Assembly (NCBI GenBank): GCA_964523295.1
Contig: CAZGAH010000004.1
Span: 1 to 64,000 of the forward strand
DNA: 64,000 nucleotides
Source: CAZGAH01 sp964523295
Lineage (GTDB): Bacteria; Desulfobacterota; Desulfovibrionia; Desulfovibrionales; Desulfovibrionaceae
Direction of reading: 5' to 3'
Shown: positions 62,058 through 64,000 of the stretch, one piece after another
Numbering within the stretch: the first letter of the stretch is position 1
Layout of the letters: each line of letters begins with the position of its first letter
Notes under the pieces: model-generated
The model's input: the letters and a program-made list of their open reading frames with translations, nothing else
What the model was told of the DNA's origin: nothing
The model's database searches: none
Made by a program: the position numbers and the translations under genes

Positions 62058-62810
62058 TCAGAGAATCTGGTCGAGAAATTTTTTCAGTCTCGGATGTTCC
62101 GCTCCGTCGAAAAATTGATCCGGTGATCCCTTTTCCAGAATTTCGCCGTGGTCCATGAAGACCACCGTGTCGGCGACCTGCCGGGCGAAGCCCATTTCGT
62201 GCGTGACCACGACCATAGTCATGCCTTCGTTGGCCAGCGCGACCATGACGTCGAGCACCTCGCCAATCATTTCCGGATCCAGCGCCGAGGTGGGCTCGTC
62301 GAAAAGCATGATTTTGGGATTCATGGCCAGCGCCCTGGCGATGGCCACGCGCTGCTGCTGCCCTCCCGAGAGCTTGGCGGGATAGACGTCGGCCTTGGCC
62401 TTGATGCCGACCTTGTCCAGCAGTTCCAAAGCCCTGACCTCGGCCTGTTCCCTGGGGATCTTCTTGAGCTTGACAGGTGCCAGGGTCAGATTCTGGAGCA
62501 CGGTCTTGTGCGGAAAGAGGTTGAACTGCTGAAAAACCATGCCCAGTTCGGTACGAATGACGTTGATGTCGTTGTTGCGGTCGTTGATGTCCAGGCCGTC
62601 AACAATGATCCGCCCCCGGTCTATTGTTTCCAGCCGGTTGATGGTCCGCAGCAGCGTGCTCTTGCCCGAGCCGCTGGGGCCGATGATGACGGCCTTTTCG
62701 CCAGGTGCGATGGACAGGGAGACGTCGTTCAACGCCCGCAGCTGGCCAAAATACTTGAAAACCCGATCGATAGTGATTATCGGCGCTGCGGCCGTATCAG
62801 TCGCGGTCAT
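62058..62810 (-). CDS. polar amino acid ABC transporter ATPase, GlnQ-like
   Basis: 250 residues with all motifs: Walker A GPSGSGKST, Q-loop FQQFNLFPHKT, signature LSGGQQQR, Walker B IMLFDEPTSALDP, His in THEMGFARQ. Typical GlnQ/HisP family. Its start overlaps the permease 3' end by 14 bases. Powers import of an amino acid or similar small polar solute. Confidence 0.95.
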   Translation of the reverse strand: MTATDTAAAPIITIDRVFKYFGQLRALNDVSLSIAPGEKAVIIGPSGSGKSTLLRTINRLETIDRGRIIVDGLDINDRNNDINVIRTELGMVFQQFNLFPHKTVLQNLTLAPVKLKKIPREQAEVRALELLDKVGIKAKADVYPAKLSGGQQQRVAIARALAMNPKIMLFDEPTSALDPEMIGEVLDVMVALANEGMTMVVVTHEMGFARQVADTVVFMDHGEILEKGSPDQFFDGAEHPRLKKFLDQIL

Positions 62811-63579
62811 AGTAGTTCAACTTGTTTTCCATGAGGCTGACTCCCTTGGACAGAAGCAGCGTGATAAACAGGTACACCAGCGCGACCATGGTATAGGCCT
62901 CGAAATAATAAAAACTCTCGCTGGCGAACTCGCGCCCGCGCCGCAGCATGTCCGAGACAGCCAGAATGGACACCAGCGAGCTGTCCTTGAGCAGGGCAAT
63001 GAATTCGTTGCCTACGGGTGGCAGGATGGTCCTCCAGGCCTGCGGCAGCACCACCAGAAACATGGTCTGCGTGCGGTTGAAACCCAGCGAACGCGCCGCC
63101 TCGGTCTGGCCCTTGTCTATAGCCTCTATGCCGGCCCTGAACACCTCGCCCATATACGCCCCGTAGCAGAAGCTCATGGCGATGACTGCGGCAAAAATGT
63201 CCGGCACTTTGACAATACGGCCCAGGGCATAATAGATGTAAAAGAGTTGAACCAGCAGCGGAATGCCGCGGACGATCTCGACATAGGTCGAAGCGACGAG
63301 ATTGATGAACCGGTTGCGCGAGATGCGGCCCAGGCCGGTTATCAGGCCGATCACCAGGGCCAGCACAATGGACATTACCGTAACCTGGAAGGTGACCAGA
63401 ATGCCGTCGGGCAAAAACTTCAAAATACGCCAGTAGGGATCCGGGCGAAACACGATCAGACAGACAATCACCGCAATGGCCCCGATGAATGCCAGCCACC
63501 AGGCATTGAGCAGCCCTTTGTCTTTCTTGCTGGGAATGGCCGCGCCATCTCCTATTTCTATTCTGACATTTTCCGCCAT
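62797..63579 (-). CDS. polar amino acid ABC transporter permease
   Basis: 260 residues with about five membrane helices and the family EAA loop (GYxEAARSLG-like: DKGQTEAARSLGFNRTQTMFLVVLPQAWR). The N-terminal ~20 residues are charged. The binding protein is on its upstream side with an 83-base gap holding a palindrome. Confidence 0.95.
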   Translation of the reverse strand: MAENVRIEIGDGAAIPSKKDKGLLNAWWLAFIGAIAVIVCLIVFRPDPYWRILKFLPDGILVTFQVTVMSIVLALVIGLITGLGRISRNRFINLVASTYVEIVRGIPLLVQLFYIYYALGRIVKVPDIFAAVIAMSFCYGAYMGEVFRAGIEAIDKGQTEAARSLGFNRTQTMFLVVLPQAWRTILPPVGNEFIALLKDSSLVSILAVSDMLRRGREFASESFYYFEAYTMVALVYLFITLLLSKGVSLMENKLNYYDRD

Positions 63580-63609
63580 TGGGGCCTCGTCGTCAATGAA
63601 GCAGGAGGG

Positions 63610-63635
63610 GCGCCGGGAGGATATCCTCCCGGCGC
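63610..63635 (-). promoter_or_regulatory. 26-base perfect palindrome between binding protein and permease genes
   Basis: GCGCCGGGAGGAT/ATCCTCCCGGCGC. Stem-loops in this position commonly let the binding protein be made in excess of the permease by protecting or ending part of the transcripts. No T-run follows. Confidence 0.65.
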
Positions 63636-63662
63636 GCCCGGTTCGTTGTTGCTCTGTTCAGC

Positions 63663-64000
63663 CTACTTGCGGCCAAACCACTTTGTCATAAGCTCGTCGT
63701 ACGCTCCGCTTGCCTTGACCGCGGCCAGGCCCTTGTTGATCAGAGCCAGGGACTCGGTGTCGCCCTTCTTCACCGGCCAGCCGTAGTATTCCTTTTCCGG
63801 GGTTTCGATGATGAAGGCGATGGTCAGCTTTTCCTTGTATTCCTTTTTCTGCAGGGCGTAATCCGCGGCCACCGGGTCGTCACAGAAGACCGCGTCGATC
63901 CGGCCATTGAACAGGTCTTCCATGGCCAGGCCGATCTCGTCGTAGGACTTGCCATTCGCGCCCTCGATCTTTTTGATGGCGAAAAAGCCCGTCGTGCCGA
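63663..64000 (-). CDS. amino acid ABC transporter substrate-binding protein, C-terminal part
   Basis: The last ~112 residues of an SBP_bac_3 protein; the 5' part lies beyond the right edge. Visible segments are GTTGFFAIKKIEGANGKSYD, DLFNGRIDAVFCDDPVAADYAL, and the C-terminal KASGAYDELMTKWFG. It binds the solute in the periplasm and delivers it to the permease downstream. Confidence 0.93.
   Translation of the reverse strand, partial: GTTGFFAIKKIEGANGKSYDEIGLAMEDLFNGRIDAVFCDDPVAADYALQKKEYKEKLTIAFIIETPEKEYYGWPVKKGDTESLALINKGLAAVKASGAYDELMTKWFGRK

Overview
The window looks like chromosome from a high-GC, Gram-negative, motile anaerobe, most likely a Desulfobacterota (Desulfovibrionales-like) bacterium. 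This is inferred from gene content: hydrogenase maturation genes (hypD, hypE), a cobalamin-dependent ribonucleotide reductase, a hemerythrin, Mla/MCE lipid transport, a GlcF-like Fe-S protein and a very large number of chemosensory and hybrid two-component proteins. No ribosomal RNA, tRNA or CRISPR array was seen. Four runs of ten N mark assembly gaps; three of them fall inside genes. Layout, left to right: (1) the end of an acidic repeat protein (1-929), then a type I secretion operon (1027-6671) whose two ABC subunits both have damaged ATPase motifs and which contains an overlapping hemerythrin gene; (2) an Mla/MCE lipid-transport operon (6896-10635), convergent with typA (10679-12532); (3) a DUF262 gene followed by a truncated AAA ATPase, a defence-like pair; (4) an orphan zinc-binding protein gene and hypD-hypE on the minus strand; (5) a chemosensory region (18421-38810) with four paralogous methyl-accepting proteins. 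Each has, or once had, its own small periplasmic Cache-domain gene upstream: two of these partners are intact, one is cut down to its signal peptide, and one is a pseudogene with stop codons. Between MCP copies 2 and 3 lies a signalling block: a minus-strand operon (periplasmic binding protein, CheX-like, CheY-like, PAS-GGDEF) divergent from a BvgS-like hybrid kinase (split by an in-frame TAG) and a REC-Hpt-HATPase protein. (6) A remnant higB next to an intact higA, then housekeeping genes nrdJ, ftsE, ftsX, ilvD and a methyltransferase on the plus strand, facing a minus-strand operon tgt-ydcF-glcF-like and a Cys-rich U32-like gene; (7) a second signalling operon (52031-60499) of two large histidine kinases with CheR and a stand-alone CheB methylesterase, converging on a REC-histidine kinase; (8) a polar amino acid ABC importer (62058 to the right edge), whose binding protein runs off the window. 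The most unusual material is the apparently ATPase-deficient secretion pair with its embedded hemerythrin, the decaying Cache-MCP cassette family, and the binding-protein/CheX/CheY/GGDEF block divergent from the hybrid kinase pair.
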